Notes under the pieces: generated by a model
Seen by the model: the letters and a program-made list of their open reading frames with translations, nothing else
Told to the model about the DNA's origin: nothing
The model's database searches: none
In this document: positions 8,056 to 17,457 of the stretch, piece by piece
Layout of the letters: each line of letters begins with the position of its first letter
Position numbering within the stretch: position 1 is the first letter of the stretch
From: CAG-791 sp045130475
GTDB lineage: Bacteria > Bacillota > Clostridia > Lachnospirales > Lachnospiraceae
DNA: 64,000 nucleotides
Assembly (NCBI GenBank): GCA_045130475.1
Contig: JBGUPU010000025.1
Location: 62,001-126,000 of the forward strand
Direction: 5' to 3'
Position numbers and translations under genes: made by a program

Positions 8056-10089
8056 ATGAGGCTTGATACTTCCGTTCAGAAATTAAAGGGCGTCGGTCCG
8101 AAAGCGGCTGAAAGCCTGGCAAAAAAGGAAATCTTCACAGTGGGAGAACTGCTGCGTTTTTATCCAGTGGAATATGACTGGTTTACGGAACCGGAATATG
8201 CGGCGGAGTCAGCACCCGGAAGCCTGACCGCCCTGCGGCTTACGATCATTGGGAACGGCAGTATCTTCCGCAAGGGAGCAAGGGTGATCTCGCATTTTGA
8301 AGGATCTGACGGTACGGCGAAAGTCAGGCTGACTTTTTTTAATATGCCCTATGTCCGCCAGACTCTTGGTGCGGGGACGAGCTTTGTTTTCCGCGGTCTG
8401 CTCAGACAGAGCGGGGCAGGGAATCTGTATATGGAGCAGCCCCGCTTTTATTCGGCTGCACAGTACAAAGGTCTCATGGGAACCCTGCAGCCGCGTTACC
8501 GCCAGATCAGGGGAATCGGAGAAAGCCGTATGCGGACTCTTCTTAAAACCGCCATCGAAGAGACAGCAGGACTATCAGACGATCTTTCCCCCGCGGTCCG
8601 GGAAAAATACAGTCTGATCGGCCAGCGTGAGGCAGTGCGCACGATTCACTTTCCTCTGGATCGGGAAAGCCTGCAGTCAGCCCGCCGGCGTCTGATTTTC
8701 GATGAATTCTTTTCCTTTATCATAGGTGTGCGCAGACAGAAGAGCGAGGAGGGGGAGCGCAAAAATCCCCGCCCTATGGTCCGTCCGTCTCCGGCTGCCG
8801 CCGACTGGTGTCAACTCTTTCTGAAGAGTCTTACTTTTACCCTGACTGATGAACAGAAGAGGGCATGGGAGGAAATCCGTGCCGACCTTACCGGTCCGCA
8901 TCTGATGAACCGCCTGGTGCAGGGAGATGTCGGGTCCGGAAAGACGGTCCTGGCTTTTCTTGCTCTGGTACTATGTGCGCAGAACGGCAGGCAGGGCGCT
9001 CTCATGGCACCCACGGAAGTTCTTGCACGTCAGCACATGGAAGGCTTTGCAGATGCAATGAGAAAGGCCGGCCTTCCTGTCAAGGCAGTGCTTTTGACAG
9101 GCTCAGTCAAAGGGAAGGCCAGAAAAGAAGCCCTGCAGTCAATTGCGGACGGGAGCGCAGGCGTAGTCATCGGTACCCATGCCCTGTTTCAGGACGCGGT
9201 TGAATTTCATGACCTGAGTCTGGTCATCACGGACGAACAGCACCGCTTCGGAGTCCGGCAGCGGACGGGACTTGCGGACAAGGGAGAAAACGTACCGGTC
9301 CTGGTCATGAGCGCCACTCCCATTCCCCGTACCCTGGCAATCATTCTCTACGGAGAACTTCAGGTCTCCTCTCTGCGTCAGCTTCCTCCGGGGCGCCTGC
9401 CCATCAAAAGCCTGGCCATGCAGGACAGCCAGCGAGGCCGCGCCTATCGTTTTATCCTCTCGGAAATCGGTAAGGGGAGACAGTGCTATGTGATCTGTCC
9501 CGCGGTAGAGGAAGGAGAGATGCAGGAAATAGAAAATGTCAGTGATTACGCTGAGAAACTTAAATCTGCACTTCCTCCGCATCTGAGGATCGACTCGATG
9601 ACAGGTCGGCTGCGCCCTGAGGAAAAAAACGCAGTTATGGAACGCTTTTCCGCCGGTGATACCGATATCCTGGTGTCGACGACCGTCATTGAGGTAGGTA
9701 TAAATGTCCCCAATGCCACAGTTATCCTGATCGAGAATGCGGAACGCTTCGGCCTCTCCCAGCTTCATCAGCTCCGGGGCCGCGTCGGTCGCGGCCGGGA
9801 TCAGTCATACTGCATCTTTCTATACAACGGCAGGGAAAAACCGGAGCGCCTGGCTGTTCTTGAAAAAAATTCAAACGGATTTTCCATTGCGGAACAGGAT
9901 CTTAAAACCCGCGGTCCGGGAGATCTTTTTGGTGTACGGCAGAGCGGTCTGCCCCAGTTTACCCTCGCCGACCTCTATGAAGACGCAGACATTCTCAAAG
10001 AGGCAGCCGCCTGTGCAGAGGAAATCCTCCGCGAAAACCCCGGTTTTCACTGCGGGCAGGAGAGGACCGTGGATTACGCAACTATATAG
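8056..10089 (+). CDS. recG: ATP-dependent DNA helicase RecG
   Basis: A full-length RecG (677 residues from the preferred start). It has the helix-hairpin-like LKGVGPKAAESL at the N-terminus, the wedge/OB domain, and superfamily-2 helicase motifs: Walker A QGDVGSGKT, DEQH box in ITDEQHRFG, MSATPIPRT, and the TRG motif in the C-terminal part (QLRGRVGRG). RecG remodels stalled replication forks and branch-migrates Holliday junctions. The frame is open from TTG 8035 and ATG 8038/8044, but homologues begin at MRLDT-like residues, and 8056 has GGGA upstream. No strong ribosome binding site is present, and a hairpin occupies that place. The gene follows fakA, as in Bacillus. Confidence 0.95.
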   Translation: MRLDTSVQKLKGVGPKAAESLAKKEIFTVGELLRFYPVEYDWFTEPEYAAESAPGSLTALRLTIIGNGSIFRKGARVISHFEGSDGTAKVRLTFFNMPYVRQTLGAGTSFVFRGLLRQSGAGNLYMEQPRFYSAAQYKGLMGTLQPRYRQIRGIGESRMRTLLKTAIEETAGLSDDLSPAVREKYSLIGQREAVRTIHFPLDRESLQSARRRLIFDEFFSFIIGVRRQKSEEGERKNPRPMVRPSPAAADWCQLFLKSLTFTLTDEQKRAWEEIRADLTGPHLMNRLVQGDVGSGKTVLAFLALVLCAQNGRQGALMAPTEVLARQHMEGFADAMRKAGLPVKAVLLTGSVKGKARKEALQSIADGSAGVVIGTHALFQDAVEFHDLSLVITDEQHRFGVRQRTGLADKGENVPVLVMSATPIPRTLAIILYGELQVSSLRQLPPGRLPIKSLAMQDSQRGRAYRFILSEIGKGRQCYVICPAVEEGEMQEIENVSDYAEKLKSALPPHLRIDSMTGRLRPEEKNAVMERFSAGDTDILVSTTVIEVGINVPNATVILIENAERFGLSQLHQLRGRVGRGRDQSYCIFLYNGREKPERLAVLEKNSNGFSIAEQDLKTRGPGDLFGVRQSGLPQFTLADLYEDADILKEAAACAEEILRENPGFHCGQERTVDYATI

Positions 10090-10105
10090 AGAAGTGTTAT
10101 AAATG

Positions 10106-10134
10106 TTGACTTTCCGATTATCAAAAGATATTAT
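10106..10134 (+). promoter_or_regulatory. Predicted sigma-A promoter of degV
   Basis: -35 TTGACT (10106-10111), 17-bp spacer, -10 TATTAT (10129-10134). It lies 72 bp before the degV start codon and gives this gene its own transcription start despite following recG. Confidence 0.7.
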
Positions 10135-10205
10135 TTACTTTAACTGTGCTGTATAGGGCATGGTGTTGAAAGAGAATTATTACTGTTTTACAGGAGGACA
10201 ACAGT

Positions 10206-11078
10206 ATGCCTAGAGTGGCTGTGATTACAGACTCCAACAGTGGAATCACACAGATGGATGCAAAAAACATGGGAATCAGCGTACTGCCCATGCCCTTTAC
10301 GATCGACGGTAAGACTTATTTTGAAGATATTAACCTCACCAGAGAGGAATTTTTTCAGATGATGGAGGACGGCAGGGACATCATGACCAGCCAGCCTTCT
10401 CCCGGCGACGTAATGGATCTGTGGGAAAAAGCCCTCGAAGAGAATGACCAGGTCGTTTATATTCCAATGAGCAGCGGTCTGTCCAGTTCCTGCCAGAATG
10501 CGCGTATGCTGGCCAATGACTATAACGGACGTGTTTTTGTCGTCAACAATCAGCGAATTTCCGTCACCCAGAAGAGATCCGTCCAGGACGCAATGAACAT
10601 GGCTGAGAACGGCTATGACGGGGCAAGGATCCGGGACATTCTTGAGCGTGAGAAACTGGATGCAAGCATTTACATCATGCTCGATACACTGAAATATCTG
10701 AAGAAAGGCGGACGGATCACCCCTGCTGCAGCGGCCATCGGCACGCTGATGCGGATCAAGCCCGTTCTGCAGATCAAGGGAGAGCGCCTGGATGCTTTCT
10801 CCAAGGCCCGCACCCTCAATCAGGGCAAGCAGACCATGATCAATACCATTCATCATGATATCGAGACCCAGTTTGGGGGCATTGAAAAGGGTGATGTCTT
10901 TACCTATGCGGTTCACGCGCAGGTACCGGAGGCATTCTCCGTTTTCAAGAAGGAGGTGGAGGCGGCTTTCCCCACTCTGCCGATCGAAGAGGGACAGCTT
11001 TCCCTGAGCGTCTGCTGCCACATAGGGCCCGGCGCCCTGGCGATGGCAACCGTCAAAAAGTGTGCCTATCTGAGGTAA
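10206..11078 (+). CDS. DegV family fatty-acid-binding protein (FakB-like)
   Basis: A 290-residue DegV protein with VAVITDSNSGI at the N-terminus, TSQPSPGDVMDLWEKALEENDQVVYIPMSSGLSSSCQNA in the first domain and LKYLKKGGRITPAAAAIG in the second. The TSQP and SSGLS motifs line the fatty-acid carboxylate site in this family. DegV/FakB proteins present acyl chains to the FakA kinase. The short distance to fakA supports, but does not prove, a functional pair. TACAGGAGGACAACAGT provides the ribosome binding site. Confidence 0.94.
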   Translation: MPRVAVITDSNSGITQMDAKNMGISVLPMPFTIDGKTYFEDINLTREEFFQMMEDGRDIMTSQPSPGDVMDLWEKALEENDQVVYIPMSSGLSSSCQNARMLANDYNGRVFVVNNQRISVTQKRSVQDAMNMAENGYDGARIRDILEREKLDASIYIMLDTLKYLKKGGRITPAAAAIGTLMRIKPVLQIKGERLDAFSKARTLNQGKQTMINTIHHDIETQFGGIEKGDVFTYAVHAQVPEAFSVFKKEVEAAFPTLPIEEGQLSLSVCCHIGPGALAMATVKKCAYLR

Positions 11079-11124
11079 GATTCCTTTCAGTCAGGACGGC
11101 ACCTCTCAGGAGATTTTTAGTTTT

Positions 11125-13050
11125 ATGGCAAATCATAAAGAGCAATACGGGGCCGACAGCATCAGAGTGCTGGAAGGCCTTGAAGCTGTGCGCACAAGAC
11201 CGGGTATGTATATCGGAAGTGTCTCTACGCGCGGCTTAAACCACCTGATCTACGAAATCGTAGACAACTCTGTGGACGAACACCTGGCAGGCTTTTGTGA
11301 CACGATCACGGTCACGCTGGAGGCGGACGGGTCCTGTACAGTTTCGGACAATGGACGAGGTATCCCGATCGGGATGCATGAAAAGGGCGTCAGCGCCGAG
11401 CGCGTAGTTTTCACAACGCTTCACGCGGGCGGCAAATTTGACAACAATGCCTATAAGACGAGCGGAGGACTGCACGGTGTAGGTTCCAGTGTTGTCAATG
11501 CCCTCTCGGAAAAGATGACCGTTACCGTCACCAGAGACGGATCTGTATATCAGGATAAATATTCCCGCGGCGAGCCGCAGCTGGAACTTAAGGACGGACT
11601 GCTTCCGGTCATAGGCAAGGCGCAGGGAAGCGGAACAAAGATTAATTTTCTGCCTGACCCGGAGATTTTTGAAAAGACACGTTTCAAAGAGGATGACGTC
11701 AAGAGCCGCCTCCATGAGACAGCTTATCTGAATCCGGGTCTGACAATTCTATACAGAGATCTGCGCGGCGAAGAGCCCGAAGAGATCACATATCACGAGC
11801 CGGATGGGATCGCCGGCTTTATTCGTGCGCTCAACCGCAAAAAAGAGGCGGTTACGGATGTGATCAGTTTCAGCGGTTCCTCGGAAGGGATCCAGATTGA
11901 GATCGCCCTGCAGTATGTCAATGAATTTCACGAAAATGTACTGGGCTTCTGCAACAATATCTACAATGCGGAGGGCGGCACGCATCTGACCGGCTTCAAG
12001 ACTGCTTTCACCCAGGTCATCAACACCTACGCCAGAAGTCTGGGGACACTTAAGGACAAGGACGCCAACTTTACAGGCGCGGATATCCGCAACGGCATGA
12101 CGGCTGTCATTTCCATCAAGCATCCGTCCCCGCGCTTTGAGGGACAGACCAAGACAAAACTCGACAACCAGGATGCCGCGAAAGCGGTTGCTCAGGTGGC
12201 CGGCGAGGAGATCGTACGGTTTTTTGACAGAAATCTGGACACACTGAAGTCAGTGATCGGCTGCGCCGAGAAGGCGGCCAAGATCCGCAAGGCGGAGGAG
12301 AAGGCCAAGACAAATATGCTGACAAAGCAGAAGTTCTCCTTTGATTCCAACGGAAAACTTGCCAACTGCACCAGCAAAGACGCTTCAAAGTGTGAGATTT
12401 TCATCGTCGAGGGTGATTCCGCAGGCGGCAGTGCCAAGATGGCCCGCGATCGTATGTATCAGGCGATCCTGCCAATCAGAGGTAAGATCCTTAACGTCGA
12501 GAAGGCAAGTATCGACAAGATCCTCGCCAATGCCGAGATCAAGACCATGATCAACGCTTTTGGCTGCGGTTTTTCCGAGGGGTACGGCAACGATTTTGAC
12601 ATTACCAGACTCCGCTACGATAAAATCGTCATTATGGCGGATGCTGACGTGGACGGGGCCCATATTTCGACCCTTCTGCTGACCCTTTTTTATCGTTTTA
12701 TGCCGGAACTGATCTATGAGGGACATGTGTATATAGCCATGCCGCCTCTTTATAAAGTTGTGCCCAAACGCGGTGAGGGCCAGTATCTCTACGACGATTA
12801 TGCGCTGGCCCGCTACCGCAAGACCCACAAGGGAGATTTTACCCTGCAGCGCTATAAGGGACTGGGTGAAATGGACGCCGAACAGCTCTGGGAGACTACA
12901 CTGGATCCCGCCCGCCGGCGCATGAAACAGGTCCGCATTGAGGACGCCATCCAGGCTTCCGATATGACCGAGCTCCTTATGGGCTCGGATGTTCCCCCGC
13001 GCAGAAATTTCATTTATGAGCATGCTGCGGACGCGGAGCTGGATGTATAG
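11125..13050 (+). CDS. parE: Type IIA DNA topoisomerase subunit B (ParE/GyrB family)
   Basis: A 641-residue B subunit. The GHKL ATPase motifs are intact: EIVDNSVDEHLAG (Mg/ATP Asn), DNGRGIP, GGLHGVGSSVVNALS, and the transducer lysine segment in QTKTKLDN. The TOPRIM domain has EGDSAGG with the catalytic Glu and DADVDGAHI with the metal-binding aspartates. It lacks the long insertion found in E. coli GyrB. Together with the following A subunit it relaxes or decatenates DNA. ParE is preferred over GyrB because the partner lacks a GyrA box and there is no dnaA-recF context. That choice is an inference. Confidence 0.85.
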   Translation: MANHKEQYGADSIRVLEGLEAVRTRPGMYIGSVSTRGLNHLIYEIVDNSVDEHLAGFCDTITVTLEADGSCTVSDNGRGIPIGMHEKGVSAERVVFTTLHAGGKFDNNAYKTSGGLHGVGSSVVNALSEKMTVTVTRDGSVYQDKYSRGEPQLELKDGLLPVIGKAQGSGTKINFLPDPEIFEKTRFKEDDVKSRLHETAYLNPGLTILYRDLRGEEPEEITYHEPDGIAGFIRALNRKKEAVTDVISFSGSSEGIQIEIALQYVNEFHENVLGFCNNIYNAEGGTHLTGFKTAFTQVINTYARSLGTLKDKDANFTGADIRNGMTAVISIKHPSPRFEGQTKTKLDNQDAAKAVAQVAGEEIVRFFDRNLDTLKSVIGCAEKAAKIRKAEEKAKTNMLTKQKFSFDSNGKLANCTSKDASKCEIFIVEGDSAGGSAKMARDRMYQAILPIRGKILNVEKASIDKILANAEIKTMINAFGCGFSEGYGNDFDITRLRYDKIVIMADADVDGAHISTLLLTLFYRFMPELIYEGHVYIAMPPLYKVVPKRGEGQYLYDDYALARYRKTHKGDFTLQRYKGLGEMDAEQLWETTLDPARRRMKQVRIEDAIQASDMTELLMGSDVPPRRNFIYEHAADAELDV

Positions 13051-13069
13051 AGAGATATGAGAAAAACGA

Positions 13070-15391
13070 ATGAGTAAAAAGAAGAAAGACAGCGCGGAAG
13101 CCGGCGGCGGCCGCGACCGTATTTTTGACAATCCCGGCGCAGGCACTTCCGGCGGCGGAGAACAGATCATCAGCACAGAGTATTCGGAGCTCATGCAGAA
13201 AGCTTATATCGATTATGCGATGAGTGTCATCGTATCCCGGGCTCTGCCCGATGTGCGGGACGGTCTGAAACCCGTGCAGAGGCGTACCCTCTATGATATG
13301 TATGAGCTGGGAATCCGATCGGACCGTCCTTATAGAAAAAGTGCCCGCATTGTCGGCGATACCATGGGTAAATACCATCCCCACGGCGACAGTTCCATTT
13401 ATGACGCTCTGGTCGTGATGGCGCAGGAATTCAAGAAGGGACTTCCTCTGATCGACGGCCACGGTAACTTCGGCAATATTGAAGGTGACGGCGCAGCCGC
13501 CATGCGCTATACAGAGGCTCGTCTGGAGAAGATCACCGAGGAGGCATTTCTCGCTGATCTGGACAAGGATGTAGCTGATTTCGGCCCCAACTTTGATGAG
13601 ACAGAAAAGGAGCCTGTGGTCCTTCCGGTCCGGATCCCCAACTTTCTGGTCAACGGTTCGGAGGGAATTGCGGTCGGAATGGCAACCAGCACACCGCCCC
13701 ACAATCTGGCAGAAGTCATTGATGCGGAGCTTGCCCTTCTCGACGATCCTGATATCACGACGGAGGCCCTCATGCGAATTCTTCCCGGCCCCGATTTCCC
13801 GACCGGCGGCATCATCGTCAACCGCGACGACCTGCCGCAGATCTATGAGACAGGCCAGGGCAGGATCAGGATCCGCGGTAAGGTGGAGACCGAAAAGGGC
13901 AGGAACGGGCACATCAATCTTGTGGTCACAGAGATTCCTTATACCATGGTCGGCGCAGGAATCGGAAAGTTCCTCTCGGATGTGGCATCCCTTGCGGAAA
14001 ACAAAGTGACAAACGATATCATCGATATCACCAACCAGTCCTCCAAAGAAGGCATCCGCATAGTCATCGAACTGCGCAAAGATACAGATGTGGAGAATTT
14101 CAAGAATCTCCTCTATAAAAAGACCCGCCTGGAGGACACCTTTGGCGTCAATATGCTGGGCATCATGGACGGCCGCCCCGAAACAATGGGACTGCGGGCT
14201 ATCCTGGAAGCCAGTGCGGATTTCCAGTACGAGATCGCCGGAAGAAAGTATACCAATCTTCTGGAAAAAGAACAGAAGAAGCGTGAGATCCAGGAAGGCC
14301 TGATCCAGGCCTGCAACGTGATCGATCTGATCATTGAGATCCTGCGCGGATCCCGTGACCGTGCCATGGCCAAACGCTGTCTTGTAAACGGTGAAACAGA
14401 AGGGATCCGCTTCCGCTATGATATGTCCCGGGAGATGGCCGCCCAGCTTCGCTTTACCGAAGTTCAGGCCGATGCTATCCTCGATATGCGTCTCTACCGC
14501 CTGATCGGCCTTGAGATCGAGGCTCTGATGAAGGACCATGAAGAGACGGTCGCCAATATTTATAAATATGAGGATATCCTGGAAAACAGGAGCGCAATGA
14601 CAAAGGTCATCCGCGCGGATCTCCTCTCTTTTAAAAAGAGATACAGCCAGCCCCGCAGGACGCAGATCATCCAGGGGCAGGAGGCGGTCTATGTGGCTCC
14701 CGAAGAAGATACTGACCGTGAGCTGGTCTTTGTCATGGACCGCTTCGGCTATGCCAAGACCATGGACCCGGCAGTTTTCGGCAGAAATGAGGCTGCGGCC
14801 AGGGAAAACTACCGCTTCTGCTTCCCCTGCAGGAGCAGCGGACGCATCTGTCTCTTTACAAAAGAAGGACAGCTCTATACACTCAAAACAGCGGATCTTC
14901 CTGCGGGAAAAATGCGCGACAAGGGAATTCCTGTCGACAATATCAGTAACTACGACTCCTCCAGGGAGGAGATCATCTATGCCGCCTCTCAGGAGACCTT
15001 GCGTCTTGACAAGGTGGTCTTTGTGACGCAGAGCGGTATGGTCAAGGCTGTTCCCGGCACGGAATTTGATGTCGTGAAAAAGACGGTCGCTGCGACCAAA
15101 CTTTCTGAGGACGATAAAGTCATATTTGCTTCCGGCATGGGAGACGCTCTTTCCATTGTTCTGCAGTCGCACAACGGTATGTTCCTGCGGTTTGCCGTTG
15201 AGGAGCTGCCGGAGCAGAAGAAAAACGCCATCGGCGCCAGGGGAATCCGTCTGGCCGACAGAGACTATGTGGAAAATGCATGGCTTTTGTCGCAGGGGGA
15301 TAAGACAGTGGCATCCTTGCACGATACGCAGATCGACATCACCAGACTGCGCATTTCCAGACGAGACGGCAAGGGGACCAAACGTTTCTGA
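13070..15391 (+). CDS. parC: Type IIA DNA topoisomerase subunit A (ParC-like)
   Basis: A 773-residue A subunit. The quinolone-resistance region reads HPHGDSSIYDAL with Ser108 and Asp112, the residues usually changed in fluoroquinolone-resistant mutants, so the allele looks wild type. The catalytic tyrosine is Tyr147 in RYTEARL. The C-terminal part has beta-propeller blades, for example RELVFVMDRFGYAKTMD and KVVFVTQSGMVKAV, but I found no QRRGGKG-type GyrA box; that argues for a topoisomerase IV or non-supercoiling role. The gene begins 19 bp after parE and is surely co-transcribed. The residues before SELMQKAYIDYAMSVIVSRALPD form an extended, glycine-rich N-terminal tail of about 40 residues. 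Confidence 0.85.
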   Translation: MSKKKKDSAEAGGGRDRIFDNPGAGTSGGGEQIISTEYSELMQKAYIDYAMSVIVSRALPDVRDGLKPVQRRTLYDMYELGIRSDRPYRKSARIVGDTMGKYHPHGDSSIYDALVVMAQEFKKGLPLIDGHGNFGNIEGDGAAAMRYTEARLEKITEEAFLADLDKDVADFGPNFDETEKEPVVLPVRIPNFLVNGSEGIAVGMATSTPPHNLAEVIDAELALLDDPDITTEALMRILPGPDFPTGGIIVNRDDLPQIYETGQGRIRIRGKVETEKGRNGHINLVVTEIPYTMVGAGIGKFLSDVASLAENKVTNDIIDITNQSSKEGIRIVIELRKDTDVENFKNLLYKKTRLEDTFGVNMLGIMDGRPETMGLRAILEASADFQYEIAGRKYTNLLEKEQKKREIQEGLIQACNVIDLIIEILRGSRDRAMAKRCLVNGETEGIRFRYDMSREMAAQLRFTEVQADAILDMRLYRLIGLEIEALMKDHEETVANIYKYEDILENRSAMTKVIRADLLSFKKRYSQPRRTQIIQGQEAVYVAPEEDTDRELVFVMDRFGYAKTMDPAVFGRNEAAARENYRFCFPCRSSGRICLFTKEGQLYTLKTADLPAGKMRDKGIPVDNISNYDSSREEIIYAASQETLRLDKVVFVTQSGMVKAVPGTEFDVVKKTVAATKLSEDDKVIFASGMGDALSIVLQSHNGMFLRFAVEELPEQKKNAIGARGIRLADRDYVENAWLLSQGDKTVASLHDTQIDITRLRISRRDGKGTKRF

Positions 15392-15617
15392 CTGCATGCA
15401 GGGCAGGGACCAGCAGAATCGGCAGCATGTGCATGGCTATTTATACAATAACCCGCAGAAACTCTGCAAAATCACATCGACTTTTGTATAAATGATGTAT
15501 AGAATAAAACAATAAACTGAAAACCTGCGGAAAATGACCCCTTTGTGCATGCGGGTCCCGTGTTTTGAAAAGTTCCCTGTTTTTGGTTTATGATATTTTT
15601 GAAAGGATGCATATAAT

Positions 15618-16181
15618 ATGAGAGTAATCGCTGGAAGCGCACGAAGACTTCCGCTCGTGGCACCTCCCGGACTCGACACGCGTCCGACACAGGACAAGAT
15701 CAAGGAGACCCTCTTTAATATCCTTCAGATGGAGGTTCCGGGATCTGTCTTTCTTGATGTCTGCGCCGGGAGCGGAGGCATCGGGATCGAAGCGATCAGC
15801 CGCGGTGCCAGACGTGCCTATTTTATAGAAAACGGAAGGGCTGCCATTTCCTGTATTCAGCAGAACCTCCACAAGACAGGATTCGAAGACCAGGCGGTCA
15901 TCCTCAGGCAGGATGCTGTTGCTGCCCTCCGGCAGGTACATGAGAAAGAAGTGGATCTGGTCTACCTTGATCCGCCCTACAGATCCGACCTCGCGCGGAG
16001 GATCCTGACTGCCCTTGACGGCCAGTCATATATTACGGAAAATACCATTATCGTAGTGGAAACAGATTTCGAGAGTGATTTTTCCTTCCTGGATGAGACC
16101 GGTTTTGAGATCTACAGAGAGAAGAACTATCGCGGCAACCGCCATCTTTTTATCCGCAAGTCATCAGGGCCTGAATCATAA
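15618..16181 (+). CDS. rsmD: 16S rRNA (guanine966-N2)-methyltransferase RsmD
   Basis: A 187-residue RsmD: N-terminal MRVIAGSARRLPL, TRPTQDKIKETLFNIL, SAM-binding DVCAGSGGIGIEAISRGA, and the catalytic motif LDPPY. It methylates G966 of 16S rRNA on the assembled 30S body. coaD starts 58 bp downstream, the usual rsmD-coaD pair in Firmicutes. The preceding 226-bp gap (15392-15617) contains AT-rich sequence with possible -10 boxes but no gene or clear terminator. The ribosome binding site (GAAAGGATGCATATAAT) is adequate. Confidence 0.96.
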   Translation: MRVIAGSARRLPLVAPPGLDTRPTQDKIKETLFNILQMEVPGSVFLDVCAGSGGIGIEAISRGARRAYFIENGRAAISCIQQNLHKTGFEDQAVILRQDAVAALRQVHEKEVDLVYLDPPYRSDLARRILTALDGQSYITENTIIVVETDFESDFSFLDETGFEIYREKNYRGNRHLFIRKSSGPES

Positions 16182-16239
16182 AGAGAAGAATAAAACGGCA
16201 CACTGAGCAATTCTTATAGAAAGGAATAGTAGGCATATC

Positions 16240-16740
16240 ATGAAATCAGCCATCTACCCCGGAAGCTTTGATCCGGTCACACTTGGGCATATAGACATTA
16301 TTTACCGGGCGGCAAAAATGTTTGATGAGGTGACGGTCTGCATCCTCGAGAACAAGGCGAAAACTCCATTGTTTTCTGTTGATGAACGTGTTAGAATGTT
16401 GCAGAAAGTATGTGAAGATATACCAAATGTTCGTGTGGATTCCTACTACGGGCTTATGGTTGACTATGCAAAGCAGATCGGAGCGCATATTTCCATAAGG
16501 GGTGTGCGTGCGGTATCGGACTTTGAATATGAACTCCAGCTTGCGCAGACAAACCGTATGCTTTCATGCGGGGAGCTGGATACGGTTTTCCTTACTACAT
16601 CCGCCAAGTTTTCCTATCTGAATTCTTCGGGTGTCAAGGAAATTGCTGCTTTCGGCGGAGACATTTCCAAATGTGTTACACCCTTTGTGGAAAAACTGAT
16701 CTGGGAAAAGCTCCGTGAAAAGAAAAAGGAGAATCAGTGA
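16240..16740 (+). CDS. coaD: Phosphopantetheine adenylyltransferase
   Basis: A 166-residue CoaD with the nucleotidyltransferase signature YPGSFDPVTLGHIDII (TxGH-type HIGH motif), the KTPLFSVDERVRML segment, ISIRGVRAVSDFEYELQLA and the C-terminal TSAKFSYLNSSGVKEIA loop. It transfers AMP from ATP to 4'-phosphopantetheine, the penultimate step of CoA synthesis. It follows rsmD and precedes a coiled-coil protein gene by 75 bp. AGAAAGGAATAG supplies the ribosome binding site. Confidence 0.97.
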   Translation: MKSAIYPGSFDPVTLGHIDIIYRAAKMFDEVTVCILENKAKTPLFSVDERVRMLQKVCEDIPNVRVDSYYGLMVDYAKQIGAHISIRGVRAVSDFEYELQLAQTNRMLSCGELDTVFLTTSAKFSYLNSSGVKEIAAFGGDISKCVTPFVEKLIWEKLREKKKENQ

Positions 16741-16815
16741 CGATCCACGTTACGGCAATCTCATTTCAACGTGAACTGTTACGAATGATATAGTAAATCA
16801 GATTAGGAGAGAAAG

Positions 16816-17415
16816 ATGAGCAGTAAGATTGAACAGCAGATTGATCAGATCGAAGATTTTATCGACAGCTGCCGGTATCAGAAATTTTCCAAGACCAATA
16901 TCATTGTCGATAAAGATGAGCTGGACGGCCTCCTTGAGGAGCTGCGTGCCAGAACACCTGAGGAAATCAAGCATTATCAGAGGATCATCAACAATAAGGA
17001 AGCGATCCTTGAGGATGCTAGGCGCAAAGCGGACGAGCTGATCAATGAAGCTACGATCCACACCAATGAGCTTGTCAGCGAGCACGAGATCATGCAGCAG
17101 GCCTATGCGCAGGCGGACCAGATTGTCCGCTATGCTCAGCAGCAGGCCGAGGAGATCGTTGACCGCGCCGTCGTCGAGGCAAATGCATACAGAAATTCCG
17201 CCTCTCAGTACATGGATGACATGCTGGGACAGCTCGAGGACAACACCACGCAGTCTCTAGAGAGCCTGACCGCGATCTTCGCCAGCTTCCACAACAGCCT
17301 GAGCGGCTACATTGATACCATCCGCCAGAACCGCACCGAGCTCCTTCCTCAGAACGAGGAGATTCTTGCATCTCAGGATGCTGCCGATCATGATTACGCG
17401 GAGGATGAGGAGTAA
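16816..17415 (+). CDS. Coiled-coil protein, DivIVA/V-ATPase-H-like (199 aa)
   Basis: A soluble, highly charged, heptad-rich protein. Residues 1-60 contain IEQQIDQIEDFIDSCRYQKFSKTNIIVDKDELDGLLEELR, a recurrent N-terminal module of clostridial proteins annotated as ATPase or DivIVA-like. Residues 60-160 form a long coiled coil with Ala/Glu/Gln runs, and the tail is acidic. No membrane span or catalytic motif is present, and the ATPase label seen on relatives refers only to coiled-coil similarity. It lies after coaD, a common position in Lachnospiraceae. A role as a polar or division scaffold is possible but not shown. Confidence 0.75.
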   Translation: MSSKIEQQIDQIEDFIDSCRYQKFSKTNIIVDKDELDGLLEELRARTPEEIKHYQRIINNKEAILEDARRKADELINEATIHTNELVSEHEIMQQAYAQADQIVRYAQQQAEEIVDRAVVEANAYRNSASQYMDDMLGQLEDNTTQSLESLTAIFASFHNSLSGYIDTIRQNRTELLPQNEEILASQDAADHDYAEDEE

Positions 17416-17457
17416 GCTCTTGCAAGTCTGTGTGTGCTGTATGCACGGAAACGACAT

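Noticed and set aside
13010..15397. A 795-codon open frame antisense to parC
   Set aside because: It mirrors the sense gene codon by codon (rare stop complements in biased coding DNA) and has no family resemblance or ribosome binding site. The sense frame is a complete topoisomerase.
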